This document shows positions 1-13,700 of a stretch of 64,000 nucleotides of DNA, piece after piece. The notes below the pieces were generated by a model. It ran no database searches and had not been told where the DNA came from. It was given only the letters and a program-made list of their open reading frames with translations. Numbering within the stretch: the stretch's first letter is position 1; every line of letters starts with the position of its first letter. This DNA comes from Strongylocentrotus droebachiensis (taxonomy: Eukaryota; Echinodermata; Echinoidea; Camarodonta; Strongylocentrotidae), in the NCBI GenBank assembly GCA_035222895.1, contig JAVYIG010000643.1, forward strand, positions 186,001 to 250,000, given 5' to 3'. A program made the translations under genes and the position numbers.

Positions 1-61
1 AAATGGTTTAGAGAAATGCGTGAAACGTGTCCTTCAACCTCTTTGAAGGGTAAACAGAAAG

Positions 62-275
62 GAAAAAGGGGTTTGGAGAAAGAAAGAGATTGAGAGAGCG
101 AGAGAGAGAGAGATAGCGAGAAAGATATAGATAGATAGATACAGAGAGAAAAAGAGAGACAATAGAGAGAGATATATATAATTTATATATAGAGAGAGAG
201 AGAGAGAGTGCGTGTGTGAGAGGGAAAAGGAGTGAGAGAGAGAGAGAGAGAGAGAGGGGGAAGGGGAGGGGAAAA
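62..275. repeat. GA-rich microsatellite
   Basis: Imperfect (GA)n with interspersed GATA and GT units. It makes spurious Ser/Leu-rich frames on the minus strand. Confidence 0.9.
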
Positions 276-423
276 AAAAACTCACGCATTCTCCTTTAAT
301 CGGCACTTTATGAAAAAAAATGGCGGAACCCACGATGCGCCAATGATTCTGACTGACCTTCTTCTTCGTCTTCTAATACATTTTGTTGTATATCTTCTCA
401 TTATTTTTCTTCTTATTTTCATC

Positions 424-475
424 ATCATTATAATTATTAGTAGTAGTATTAGCAGTAGCCTAGTGGTAGTAGTAT

Positions 476-507
<32 letters not shown>

Positions 508-645
508 TCATTATTATTATCGTCATCATCATTATTATTATCGTCATCATCATTATTATTAGCTTTATCATGAGTAAAGAAGTAGTAGTAGTAGTTGTAG
601 TAGTAGTAGTTGTAGACGTACGGTGGTAGTATGAGTATTAGTAGT
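424..645. repeat. TAG/ATT trinucleotide repeat tract
   Basis: A compound run of AGT, ATT and CATCAT trinucleotides in the intron after ZIP exon 7. A related tract occurs at about 2636-2715 in intron 4. Confidence 0.9.
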
Positions 646-740
646 AGTACTACTACCAGGGACTTGGGATACAACTAACAAGTCCCTGCTACTACAACAA
701 CTACTAATGGATAACAGACTAACCAGGGACTTGTACTAAC

Positions 741-893
741 CGAGGTCAAGCTAGAAACTCTCTCCACCAGAAAGAAAGCATAAATCGCTAACTCGACCGC
801 CAGGCATTTCCAGACGTAAGCTAGATCGGGATTGGTCGGTCCGTGGACGGTGTGATCATGCGCAGAACTATCATGAGCGTGCAAGCCAACAGC
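741..893 (-). CDS. SLC39A4/12-like: ZIP exon 7: His loop and membrane segment 3
   Basis: 51 codons in phase 0 after the acceptor TTCCAG (ending 894). It encodes AVGLHAHDSSAHDHTVHG and then YVWKCLAVELAIYAFFLVER, matching the ZIP4 order of a His-containing loop followed by membrane segment 3. The donor is taken as TCG/GTTAGT at 740-739; a GTTTCT a few codons earlier is a weaker alternative. The next exon is outside the window. Confidence 0.78.
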
Positions 894-3800
894 CTGGAAT
901 AAAATAAGTTGATATCAATTATGAAGATTACATGTAATCACCTTACCATTTTAAATGCATTCTGAAAAGAAAATGAAGGTAGACTTTGAAGAAAAATTGG
1001 GTGTAAAATTGTCTTTTGGAGGAATTAAAAATATGTTATCAATAATCAATTTTGAGTACGGCTTAATGGAAAAGGCGATCAAGCAGAAATGTGTCATATT
1101 TTGGTGTACAAGCTGGTGTTTTGGTTCTTTTTTATTAGCATTTAGAAACTATTAACGGTTAAATTGTATGAAGTAAACAAAAGATTAACATAAGTGAAAA
1201 TAAAATGGAGCGTATGGATCCCACCTCCAAAAGTTGGGTTCCGTACTTGCGCCCTATTCTAACCGTACGGTTAATACGCGTGCGTCAACTCGTCTACTCA
1301 ACAAGCCGATTGACTGTTTACTGAAATTATATTTAGACTGCAATATCTTTTTAAAAGACGTAATGTTTAAAGCTCATAGATGGAATACATGATAGCGACA
1401 AGGAACCCGTTAGATAAAGAGCAGAATATGTGTGGTGATAGGGATAGGTACACTTTAACATTTCACTTATTTTGGGAAATGTAATAGGACCCCAAGCTTC
1501 ACCTGCGGAATCAGATGCAGCACTGCGTCCCCCGTGAGCGTAGCTACTGCTAGGGCCATCATGGTCTGTATAACTGCCTCGTAGACGAACCCAGACATGA
1601 AGGGGATGAAAGCGGCACCGAGAACGGCTAGGAGACTGATGATGAGCACGGCTAGATTACTGTACCCCCAAACTGAAACAAAACAAATGGTTAGGTTTAA
1701 TTGAAGATAATGTTGAGAACTGGTCATAATATTAAATTATCAGGGAAGTAATTGGGAAAAGTTGATTATGCAGGAGGGCATTTTTCCTTAATGAAGTTTG
1801 CAGCAAACTCTGACTGCGGGATCCGATTTGAAAGTGCCTCGTTACAAACTGTGTCGTTCACCTGACAAGACTAATTGCATTTCAACTGTCAGAATACGAA
1901 TCGCATACATGTCGTATTGTTAGGTAGGCCAAGCCATATTATGTTTGGAAGTTCAATATGTATGGTAGTTACAACTTTTAAAATTCACAACTTTTTTAAC
2001 GGTTTCTCTGAACTCGTTCAAGCTTTTCGGATTTCTTATGGAGCAATTTGCTCATTAAGGTTTCATTTCCCCTTAAGAAAACGGCTTACTTCGAATCATC
2101 GCGTCATCAGGTCGGGTCTGGTGGTCGTCTTACCAGGCCCTTTGTGAAAACATGCCCCTTTATTCACGAAATGTCGGGGATAATGTTTGTGAAATAACCC
2201 CCTCTCATCCACAAATAGTCTGATCCAATTTACCCGACTTTTCGTGAAAACCCTACGGCAAATTTACGAAAGTTCGCATCTTTAACATGCATCTTTACAT
2301 GAATCGTGTTCGTTTCACGAAAGGCCGTGTAATGCAACTACCCGACCAGACGCGATGACCCGATGGGTCGAAGTAAGCATTTATAAGTAACTTACTCTCA
2401 GCATCTGTATAGGAATTAGTTGGTTCCTCGTGATCATCTTGATCGCTGCATACACCCGATAAGATCTGCTGAATCAGGGATGGTAGCATGGATGTATACT
2501 GGGCCTCGCTCATACCAGCTTCATGGTCCACCCCGTGGATGTCCAGGAGTTGCTCCCCCGTGTAGCAAGTCTGGTGGATTGAAATAAAGTCAGGGAATAA
2601 ATCAGTATAATCAAGCATAATATGATATTTCTACCACCACTAATATTACTACTACTTGTAAAACTACTGATAACAAGAATATAAGTAGTAATAGTAGTAG
2701 TAGAAGTAGTAATACTACATTTACTCTTAAATGTCACAAATTGTCTTAAAGTTTGTATAAACAAACATATCTTTTTAATCCAACATTACGCTTTGATTCA
2801 CACATAATTAATTATTTTGGAATAATTATTTAAAACAATTTATCTTACACTGCAGTATCATCATATTATGTGACGTAAAGGCTTCATACCCGGCCTGTAT
2901 GAAATTGTGAGTTTGATTCGTAAAGATTATGTATTTTAACTTCTTATCAATTTTCTTTTTTATTTTGAGTCGATGATCGTATATTAGGTCCCTTTTTACA
3001 TTGTAAACATTTTGCAATAAGTCCCTGGACTATGTACTACTTTGAATTTAAATTTAAAGGAGGTCTCCTCAACCACCTATAATGTATTCAAGTGTAAGCA
3101 CATTATCTGCACTAGTGTGGCCAGTAGGGATTATATCTCCTTGCATGGTCCCTGACAAGTGGTTATCTCATCAAATCAGCTCTCAATTAACCTTAGAAAA
3201 AGAGGACCCTGGGGGACCAATGGTCACCGCTAAGGCATTGATTGCTATATAGAGGGCGCAAGTAGCTATAAGTAGTGCAGTGGAGGTTTAAAAGATCATT
3301 TTGTATTCAGAATACGCCCCGGGTACTTACAGCGGACACATTCAGTGCATCGTTGTGGGATCCATGGTCATGTTCAACCGCCGCACGCTCCACGCGGTGT
3401 CGGTATCCCACCGCTGCCACCGTGTCCTCGGCATGTCTTCTTCGACGATGATCGTGGTCATCATGGTCATCACCATCGTCGTCAGCATCGTCGTCATGAT
3501 CGTCGTGTTCGTCCGATGCGCCTCCGATACCAAGCTCCGAAAGCAAATGTTCGAATTCTAAAATACAAAGGAAAATCATGATTTTATTATGCCTATTATT
3601 TCTTCTACCTCTACTTCTAACGAAAATATGAGTAATGATCATAACAACACTAGTAAAATGGCAGTAACAATATAACCATAATAACAATGATGATATCCAA
3701 AATAATAACAATAATAATAATAATGATTAGCTAGTTTGCATATCACTTTTTATTATGTTGTCAAATGCAGTAATCAAATTAATCAATCAAACAAACAAAA

Positions 3801-6800
3801 CAAATTCAAGGTCACCTTCTTCAGGAATGACCCCGCCTGTTGCGTACGAATTGAAGACTGCATCCACGAAGTCATCGGGCGATGGTAAAGTTGCCTCGCC
3901 GATGCAGTAGCCTTTGAGAAGGTTGGAAATCACGAGTTCAGCTATGGCATGGACCTCTGCTTGGTTAGCACCGGCTTCGTGATCGTCCACCGTTGCGGTA
4001 AAGACGGATTCGACATCGAAACACTATGATATGGTATTGGAAATAAAGAATTAAACAAAATAGAAATAGAAGTGAGTAAATAAGGAAGGGGCAGTGTATT
4101 TTCACATTATAATTAAGATGAAGCAAAGAAGAAGAAGAAAACATGAAGAAGGAGAGGAGAAAGAAAAGTAAAAGAATGGCGAGAATAAGACATCTCAGTG
4201 TTACATTTAAAATTACGAAGACAAACAGAAGTGTAAAGACATATTTCTTTTGTTTTTGTGTGGGTTAGTTAGATTTGTTCGGTTTGGTTGGTTGGTTGTT
4301 ATTTTAAGAATTTTAAGTTAGAAGTACCTTATGTTTGCAATACGAAACCTAGAATATCAATAATTAACAAACTTTGGTATATCGATCCTCGTAGGAACAA
4401 CGTTTAAACAATTTTCCATAATTGTTCTCGGAAAGTGTCCCCCCCCCCTTTTTTGTTTTGTTTTGTTGTTTTACAAATACGTAACTATGTTGGTGTTGTT
4501 TATGTTGATAACGTCACTAAAAGACGAATTTATTTCGTGCTTTAGAGATGGAATTAAATAGTCTTTCTCATAATTAGTAGGTTTAATTTAAAAACCTAAG
4601 TGGATGCACACCTCGTTTGGCATGGTGTTCGGTTTGGAATTTGGGGCGGGGGCGGGGGCGGGGGCGGGGCGGGGGCGGGGGCGGGGGAGGGCTGCGGGCC
4701 GGTGGGGGTTTACCGTTGTTTGGGTGGTTGCGGTATAATTTTCACTCATGGTATGTAAAATTTCTTCCAAATCCTCTTCCGACAGGGTTGCGTTCGTCCC
4801 ATCTGCTCCGGCAGACCTGAGCTCCCCAAACACCGTCTCCTCACCGAGATCCGTCCCGCCAGCACCGGCGGCGCATACCGCCTCCAAATCGAACGTAGCA
4901 TAGAGCAGCAGCGGTGTCGCTTCGTGGAAGACATCCTCACTGAATCCGTACGCCGGATCAACGTTGAGGGCGGCAAACAGATCGGTCACGAAATCGTCAG
5001 AGCACTGCGAAAACAATAATATTGATGTGATATTCATAAATGTCAGATTCATCGAAACAGACCAAATATTTGCTCAATTACACTGAAGGTTAATATGTTT
5101 TTGTCGCCAACTGATTGGATCACCTGTCCTTGGCTCCAAATGAAAAGTCATTGTTATTAAAAGCTACTAACAAAAGAGAAAAAATTAGCAGGAAATCGTA
5201 TTGTGGTAGACGTAAGTCTTTAATCTTTATTTCGTTATCATTCAAAAGGAGTCGGCCAATTGACTTTGGTAGTAAGTAGTTATAGCAGTGAGACCGGGGA
5301 CGGCCTTAGGTTTTGTACACGAATATTTTCGTACTTATACTATTTCTAATTGACTCGTGTATATTAACTTTGACATCGGAATATCCTAATAATCTTTAAG
5401 TAAAATCAAAAATGTCAAAATTCACATAGAAACACGTGTTGTATCACTTTTTAAAACAATTCTATTTCTCTAGTTAAAAATGTTTTGTATATTTTATCTC
5501 TGTTCCCTGGTAACATGACTAAATTGCAATTCTTATCTTTGTATTCAAATCCGTTTTGCATAAAGTTGTCCACATTGAAACGGAAACAAATAAAGTAAAA
5601 TAAAGTAAAATCTCTGTACTACATAGTGTTTTATTTCATGAATGTGTGTATTCTACGTCACAAAAGTCGTACAACATACAAACTATGTCCAGAATGAATA
5701 GAGTCGAGATGGTGAAAGTATGAAATAGAGTCGAGATTGTAAAACTATGAAATAGAGTTACGGAGTTAATAATAGAGTGTTAGACCTCAAAAAGAGAGTA
5801 GTTGCTCTAGAAAAGTTGGTGATTATTCATAAAGCTGTATGGTCGGTCAACGGCGTGATACGGCGTTACGGTGTTACATTGCGGCGTTACGGCATCTTAC
5901 GGCGCTAAACTGCGGATTTACGGTGTGTATGTTTGGTTATAGAACTACCACCACCGTAGGTCTATGGTTTGCTGTACAATTATGTTAACTTTTTTTAAAA
6001 CGTATTTACGATGAAATAATATAATAATGTGACTTGGGTTCTATTTCTCTAGTTTGAAATGTTTTGTATATTTTATCTCTGTTCCCTAGTAACATGACTA
6101 AATTGCAATTCTTATCTTTGTCTTCAAATCTTTTTTGATGATGTTTTGAGAAAGTCCAAACATAGACCTGAACTATATATGAAAGTGTTGTGTGAAAGTC
6201 CAAAGAACTCGGCGGTATGAACAGGTCGGAGTAAAAGAAGCTTCATTTGTCGAAAGTCTGTTGAGAGGTTCATAAACTCAATGCACGATCAATAAGAAAC
6301 AACGGTACTGTTGCTGAAAAGAGGTAATTCAAATACAAAAGAAACTAGACCTATACAAAATCAATACCCTTTACATAATAGCCTACGTACAATACGCTTT
6401 CTCGTGTTGCCATGCGAGGATCACAGTATGGGTAAATACACGTTCCTTTATTTAGTTGATCGAACAATAGATACTGATCCAACGACGTTGTAAACATTTC
6501 TCAGAAAGTCAAACTCAAAGTATAGAAAGAAAATTCCATAGACATGCATGTTAAAAGTCGGTTCCACAAAGAAAATACCTATCCACCATTCAAAACGTCA
6601 ATAATTCCTAAAAATCTTTAAGTAAAAACACATGTTGTAAGTCACTTTTTGCTTGAAAAAAAGTCCAAAATGAAAAATCACTAAGTAAAATTCATAAAGT
6701 CTCAATGGCATAGACACACGTGTTAAAACTATGTTGTTATCGAAAAAATAGACTATGTCAAAGTTAATGTACACGAGTCAATTAGAAATAGTATAAGTAC

Positions 6801-7686
6801 GAAAATATTCGTGTACAAAACGTCCCGGTCTCACTTTTATAACTATTGTAGCATTTGTTGATAAAGTTGGACCTGGCACAAAATTGTGATGGGAAAAATA
6901 ATATTAACGGCACTTTTCCAATCTTGTGTGAATTTCGCAAATCGCTTTGCGTTATGATCCAACAGACTGTTTATCGAGTCCCACCCAGTAATCCATTTAA
7001 TATTAATTTAAACAAACATAATTTGTTCTTTTTTATAATCTGTTTTTTCATCATGCTCAACATAATTCGATCACCCTACATGATGAGTATAATAGGATAA
7101 TACTATACGCTCAACAGTGGCAAATAGTGTATTATTTGTATGTTTGAACCAATAGCGTATCAAGCTAGGAACATTGGGGAAGGGCCATTTGGCCCACCCC
7201 TGATAAATTTCCTACCAAGACTAAAATAGTAGCTGACTTTCCAGTTTGGAAAGGCTATAAAACTAGCCAACCCGGCAATAGACCATCTTATTAACGCTCA
7301 TCTTTAAAACTATAAAATTGCGTTAGGTGTGACAGTGAGTGATAGCGTGGGTGAAGTTAAGTGTATGAGTGTGTTTGCAGCCGGGGTTTTTGACAGACGT
7401 CAATCATTCTATCAATCATATATGATTATTTACCACTGGACCCTACCTATAACATCATCATACAAAAGACGTGACTCAGTGTGGATCCAAGGTCCGATTG
7501 TTGAAAGGCGATGTCAGAGAACTTCTCGTATACCAGTGACACCCTTGGTAAAAACCAATTCACTTCTCCAAGTTAATGGTGTGTATTTTCTAATAGTCGG
7601 GTATCAGTCCCATGTGATTAATATTATATCAGAATCTCTCTCTTTCTTTCACTGATTCTCTCATATCACTCTCTTTATCCTTCCCC

Positions 7687-7727
<41 letters not shown>

Positions 7728-10700
7728 ACTCTCCCCTCGCATGCATGTATTTTTTTCTGTAACCATTTTAAAATATTATATTTTAAGATACGTCTTGCAG
7801 CTAATTTCTTTTTCATGCAAATCGGGATGGCAACTTTATTTTCATTTAATGTTAATATTATTTTGTGTATAAACCAAAATGTGATATTGGATGTCATTGA
7901 TGCTATCAAAGCAATAACTTTCTTTAAACATTATGATTCGTGTAGTTTGTTCAGTAAAATGAAATTTATAACAATAATACTGAAAATAATAATGATAATG
8001 AGGATACTAATGTCTTGTTTAATGTCCTTCCTGAGGGCCTTGCAATCATAATTCATTACCCCGGCTTTAGCCTAACCACCATGAAAAGGTGTTAAAGCAT
8101 TCAAGAAATTTCTTTCTACCGGGTACCCAATAAATTCACCTGGTCGGAGTTTGACAAAAATAGGTAATACCAAAAGGCATTCGGTCCGCGGCGGGACTCG
8201 AACCACGATACATGCAATCAACAGTCTTGTGACGTATCCACTAGACCACGACACTTTTAGCATTGCTATAAACCAATTACTGAAATTACATAACTGCAGA
8301 AGCCAGTAGGAATTGCGAAAATGTCTCTGAGTAAGCTGTAAGTAATTCCAATATTGCACTTAAAACGTAGCAATAACCAGACAGAATCATTCAAACGGAA
8401 AACGCTAGTCAAGCAGGACTGTTCTGAAGGCACCACCATGACATCATTCGATCTCGTTTCGAGAGTATAAAAGGTCGGCTAATAAATCAAGATCGTTGTG
8501 GCGTGCGCCTACACTCTAAGAAAAAAAGGTTCGTTTCAGCACCTTTTAAGGGTGCACACATTTGCCACACCAGCAGCACCTTTAAAGGTGCTTGCGAGCA
8601 CCTTTTCAAAATGGTGCTGTTGAGCACCCTTAAAAAGGGTGAATGTGTGCACCCTTTAAAGGTTCCGGTGAGCACCCTTAAAAAGGTGAATGTGTGCACC
8701 CTTTAAAGGTTCCGGTGAGCACCCTTAAAAAGGGTGAATGTGTGCACCCTTTAAAGGTTCCGGTGAGCACCCTTAAAAAGGTGAATGCAAGCACCCTAAT
8801 AGGTGCTGTTGAGCACCCTTTAAAAGGGTGCTGACAAGCACCCTTATAAGAGGTGAATACCAGCACCGTTACAGGGTGCTTGTGATCCCAAGGGTGCTTA
8901 ATTAGCTTGATTAGACTTTCTCTCTCTCACCTCCACAGATTCACACTTTGAACAATTTTAACACACAAATGCACCTCAACATAATTCTCCACACTCATAA
9001 GCTATGTCGAAGATGTTTATAGTTTTTCTACCATGTGTATTCATCTAATGTTGGCTCCTCCATAGTAACTTTGACCTTCACATCACTAGGAAAACAAACT
9101 AAAAGAACACTTGACATTTAGGTTAAGCGAATTATAATTGTGCAATGTACATACATGTAATTCAGTTTTTCAAAATAATCTTTAAAATGTGCTGAAAATA
9201 AATGACAAAACAAATCTACATGTATTTTAGCACTTGTCTTAAATAGTAAGAAATGTTATACATCCAAAAGTAAGAATACAAAACAGTTTGCATTAGTATC
9301 TTGATGCTGACTGAGACAAAGTGAAGATTGAGGTAATACATGTGATTTATGAATAAACTTTGACGATGTATGCGTATATATAATTATATACCAAAACAAA
9401 ACATTTTCTCCACACACTTCATCACTTGAAATTGTCTAAGTATACAACAAACAACATAAATAAAGCAAGTATTAGTGATGAAATTATACTCCTGAGTTGC
9501 ACTAATTTAAGGGAGGGTTGAGTTCTGGGAAGGGTCAGAAAGAAATTTGACTAAAGTAACATGACAGCATGAATAATTACACTATATTAGAGACCCTTTC
9601 AATTTTCAAAACAAACTAACCTAAAACTGTGCAAAACCCAGTATTTAGCCAGAAAATACGAAAAGATGGTGACACTTAAATTGACTTGATCTTTTCCTCC
9701 TTATTATGTTTTTTTATTTTTGTTTTAAGAAAACACAACAGTTAACCAAAATTTTACATAAAATACTATTGATTGATGGTTCTTTGTGCAATTACAACAT
9801 TGGTTGAAAGATGAATTGGGCATTTTACTGACCCTTCCCAGAGCTCAACTTCCCCTTTAAGTTCAATTCTGCTGTAGTAAAAGGGGTAATTATTTAGAAA
9901 ACATTTTCAAACAAATGTAGCCCTTTCAGCTAAATTTACGTTTAGAGCCATGTTCTTTCGACTTTGTACATGTATACATAACAATACAAACACTAAATAG
10001 AGCTGCATATATGACAATTGATTTTAACTAAAAATTAATTAGGAGTACATCCAAACATTTTGTACTCACAATTTGCTGCATACTTGTATTGTACATGTAC
10101 ATGTATAACATGGAGATAACTGAGGCTATGTAAGTTGATATAAAGGTGAATCTTTCGCAACACATTTATGGCAATGTTAAGCACATTTATGGCAATGTTA
10201 AGCACACTTTTGGCAATGAATTCACACATAAAACTTTGAGTTGCCTATTAGGTTAAGAGTTTGAACACTAATTTTACCTTCATCGTCATAAATGAAAGAG
10301 TTTTTTTAATACACATGTTAACTAGGTGCAGAATGTCATTAATGTCATTTGACCCCTTGGCGGCATTGATGTTTAGGAAAGCATTTTACAAAATGTATAT
10401 CTAATTAGTTCAGCTAAACATTATTTCGAATCATGTATGCATGCACTTAGTTTTCACACTATTTACAAACTGCAAAAATCAAAATGAACTTGAGTACCTT
10501 CCAATACCTGTACATTCTCTAATAAATTACTTTTAAGACACAAGCATTTGTAGTTTCAAACTTCAGCCTGGAAAATATATTGCCCGTGAACAAAATGTAG
10601 ATACGGTATACATGTATATCATAATTAGATAACTTTAAAAAAAAAATCTTGTTTGTATGGGTCATTCTTTGAGAAACTACCGCATAACACTTAATATCTA

Positions 10701-13700
10701 CTGAGTTCAAACTAGACAGTTATTGCAGATAATCAAAAATATAATCCATGGTACATATACATATATGTACACTAAAGGGAATTTCCACCCTAGGAATATG
10801 TTTGCATTGTAAGTAACACTGAAAAATAAGATTTAGAATCACTAGAGTCACAAGTTTCTTCACGTCTCATCGTGTAAGAAAGTAACAGACCAATCACTAG
10901 CTCCCACGCTGTAAATAGCCGCTGTGCGTTTTGCCATTTCATCACAGAGCACCGGCTCAGTGACGTAATCCGAGAGCTGGTAATACCTGTGCAATGGCCA
11001 GGAGGACATATGGAGTGGGCGGAGTGAAGCCGTTGCCTGATGTTGCAACAACTGCTAAATAGTAATCAAGCTCAAACCTTGAGAATAAAACGGATACAAT
11101 TATTTGTGCTTTTGTATATTTTCTGTTTCATTCTTTAAAAAACTTGAGCTTGACCACTATTTAGCACTCGTTGAAGTGTCAGCAAACAGCTTCACTTCGC
11201 CCATTCTATACATCATGGCCATCGTCGCACAGATAATACCAGCTCACTGATTATGTCACTGAGCCGGTGCTCTGTGGGATCTAGCAGTTTGTCCTTGAAT
11301 TTCTTGAATATAGAGTCGTGAAGAAACTTGTGACTCTGGCGATTCTAAATATTATTTGTCAGTGTTCCTAGGGTGGAATTTTCCTTTAATGTATCCATAA
11401 TATTAAATTTCATAATGTATCTATATGTACATGTATATAATCATCAATTACAATATTACTTCCAAAATATTATGACCCATTTTTTTAAAAGGATCTAGTA
11501 ACTGACAAAGGATTGATAAAATGTGTATTTCTATGGTCTGACGTGTCAAATGATGTTTGTAATACATGGGAATTGGTAAAGATAGGGTACTATAGATGCA
11601 ATGACAAACCTTTTCTCAATTTTTTCTGACTGGCAGCCTGCTGTTTGATCCGAAACCGAAACAGGAAAGGGGCTTGCAGAAATCAAGGATTTTCTCCCCA
11701 GACTTCTAGATGACATTCTGAAGTGTTGGGGCTACCGCAAGCCGCTTATAAACTCTTTCAAGTTCTTTCACAAGCTGCAAACAAATTAAATGAAGCAGAC
11801 AAAATAATGCAGTGATAATTTTAACGTAGAAGTTCATTGTAAATTGAATTATAGTAAAAAATAATGCAACTCTATAGAGCTAACAGATGAATATTAAGTT
11901 ATTAAGTCCCATATGATTAATTTCTCAGAGAATGTTTATGCAGTGGTAGTTAAACCCCCCCCCCCCCCCAAAAAAAAGGTTCCCGACAGCTTTCAAAGCT
12001 CTCACTAGTTGTAGTCCTTATTGATTCTGGGAGGCATTTTACAGTAAAGTAACTTCTTACTTCTTACTATACACCTCTCCTCTTAAAATGAAAATGGGCA
12101 AAAAATTAGAGCATTACCTGATTTTCCAACTTAAGGATGGGGGTATTCTGAAAGGATATCCCCACCAGAATTTCCTTGGATGAACAACATGCGATGCTGA
12201 CGTGTTATCTTCATCTTGTCATTTATAGTCCCTATATCGGGGTTCCTTCTGGCTGCAGCAGCTTCATATCCGTGATATGCCGTTGATTGTGATTCCCTCC
12301 ATGTATCCTTTGAAAGCAAAGGGAGAGAAAAAGAAAAACATTTGAATGATTTAGAAACAGTATAATTACTATAATACAAGAATCATAATTCAATACAAGC
12401 AGCCTTGTAGAAAGTTATCGTATTTCCTTAAATAATTACAACCAAGACCAATGTTGTATCTTCAAGCCTATCTGCACTAGTTTGGCCAGGAGGAATTAGA
12501 CCTCCCTGCGTGGTCACTGGCAGGTGGTTATCTCATCAAATCAGCTCTCAATTAACATAAGAATGCATGGGGGATCAACGGGTACCGCTTAGGCATTGTT
12601 GGCTGTATAGAGGGCGCAAGTAGCTACAAGTAGTGCAGTCCCGCTTTAAAGAATTACATACATGTACATAATTAAACTTAAACACAAGATAAACAAAAAC
12701 TATCAGATTGTATGATACATAAGGAAATCATTTTAAAAAGTACAAAGGCGAACTTTCCTTTGAAAAAGAATTAAACAATCTAGGCAAATATTTGTCTACG
12801 TCTACGTCTATGCTGGTACTCGTCAAAAGCCTTTTCAGCAACTAAACGAGGATATTGTGGTGTGGTGTCTCTCATTGTCATTACTAGTAAGAGATTACTA
12901 CAAACGAACATCCAGATAAATTACTTACTGTACATATCCAGTTGAATTACACGTTCTGTCATTCAGGATTGGGTACTTCATTGTTAAAGCCCTCGTCACT
13001 TCCTGATAATGAATCTTTGGGGATACCTGAAAAGTTTCAAAGAATTTGAAAACAGAAAGAAGAAAAAAATGAACACAGAGATGATAAAGGGAGATTCCCA
13101 AAAGAATGATTTACCATATTTTCGTACAGCAAAGTGAGTGTGGCAATGATCTCCAGGGGAGACGCCCTGGAGATTGTAAGCACTAGTGGATTTGCTGGGG
13201 TAAACCGCTGCAATGCTCTTTACTCCTTAGGCATGCACATATTAAATGGGGTACTTAGACTACATATTAAACACGGGGATGTGCCGCTAGTAATAGACTA
13301 ATATTAACAAGCCATAGACTAAGGTGTAAGAATAGTTTGGCATTATTGTGATCAGAGTCCCTCATTTCTCTACAACACAGCTAGACCGAAAGCTTCAGTC
13401 TCTATAATCGTCGGTTGTTCCACTGAGACTACGTCTGGCTCCACTAGACCTCGGTTATAGGGACTGAATGACTGCCTATGCCAGCCCGTGTTGAAGTTAT
13501 CACGGCTAGATTTTAGCCGTTAGGCCCCTCCCACAAACATGACAAACTTGCCACGGCCGTATTGTTATGCCCCCAAAATCCCCCAAAATGTCATTTTACC
13601 TCGTTCATATCCATTTTTAAATTAGGCCTAGGCTATAATATATCGGTTCCACTTACTATCTTGATTGATATAATCCGTTTAATGGTCCCTTTTAAGGAAA

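Noticed and set aside
34..674. Long open frames rich in Ser/Leu or Asn/Thr
   Set aside because: They are translations of GA and TAG/ATT microsatellites.
3342..3581. Plus-strand and other-frame proteins rich in His/Arg or Val at ZIP exon 4
   Set aside because: Shadows of the His/Asp-rich coding exon on the minus strand, which has proper splice sites and a matching phase.
7329..7655. 108-codon open frame on the plus strand
   Set aside because: No recognisable domain, no splice or promoter support, and it runs into a CT microsatellite.
8182..8253. Possible tRNA gene on the minus strand
   Set aside because: A and B boxes are present but the acceptor stem does not pair and a SINE body follows.
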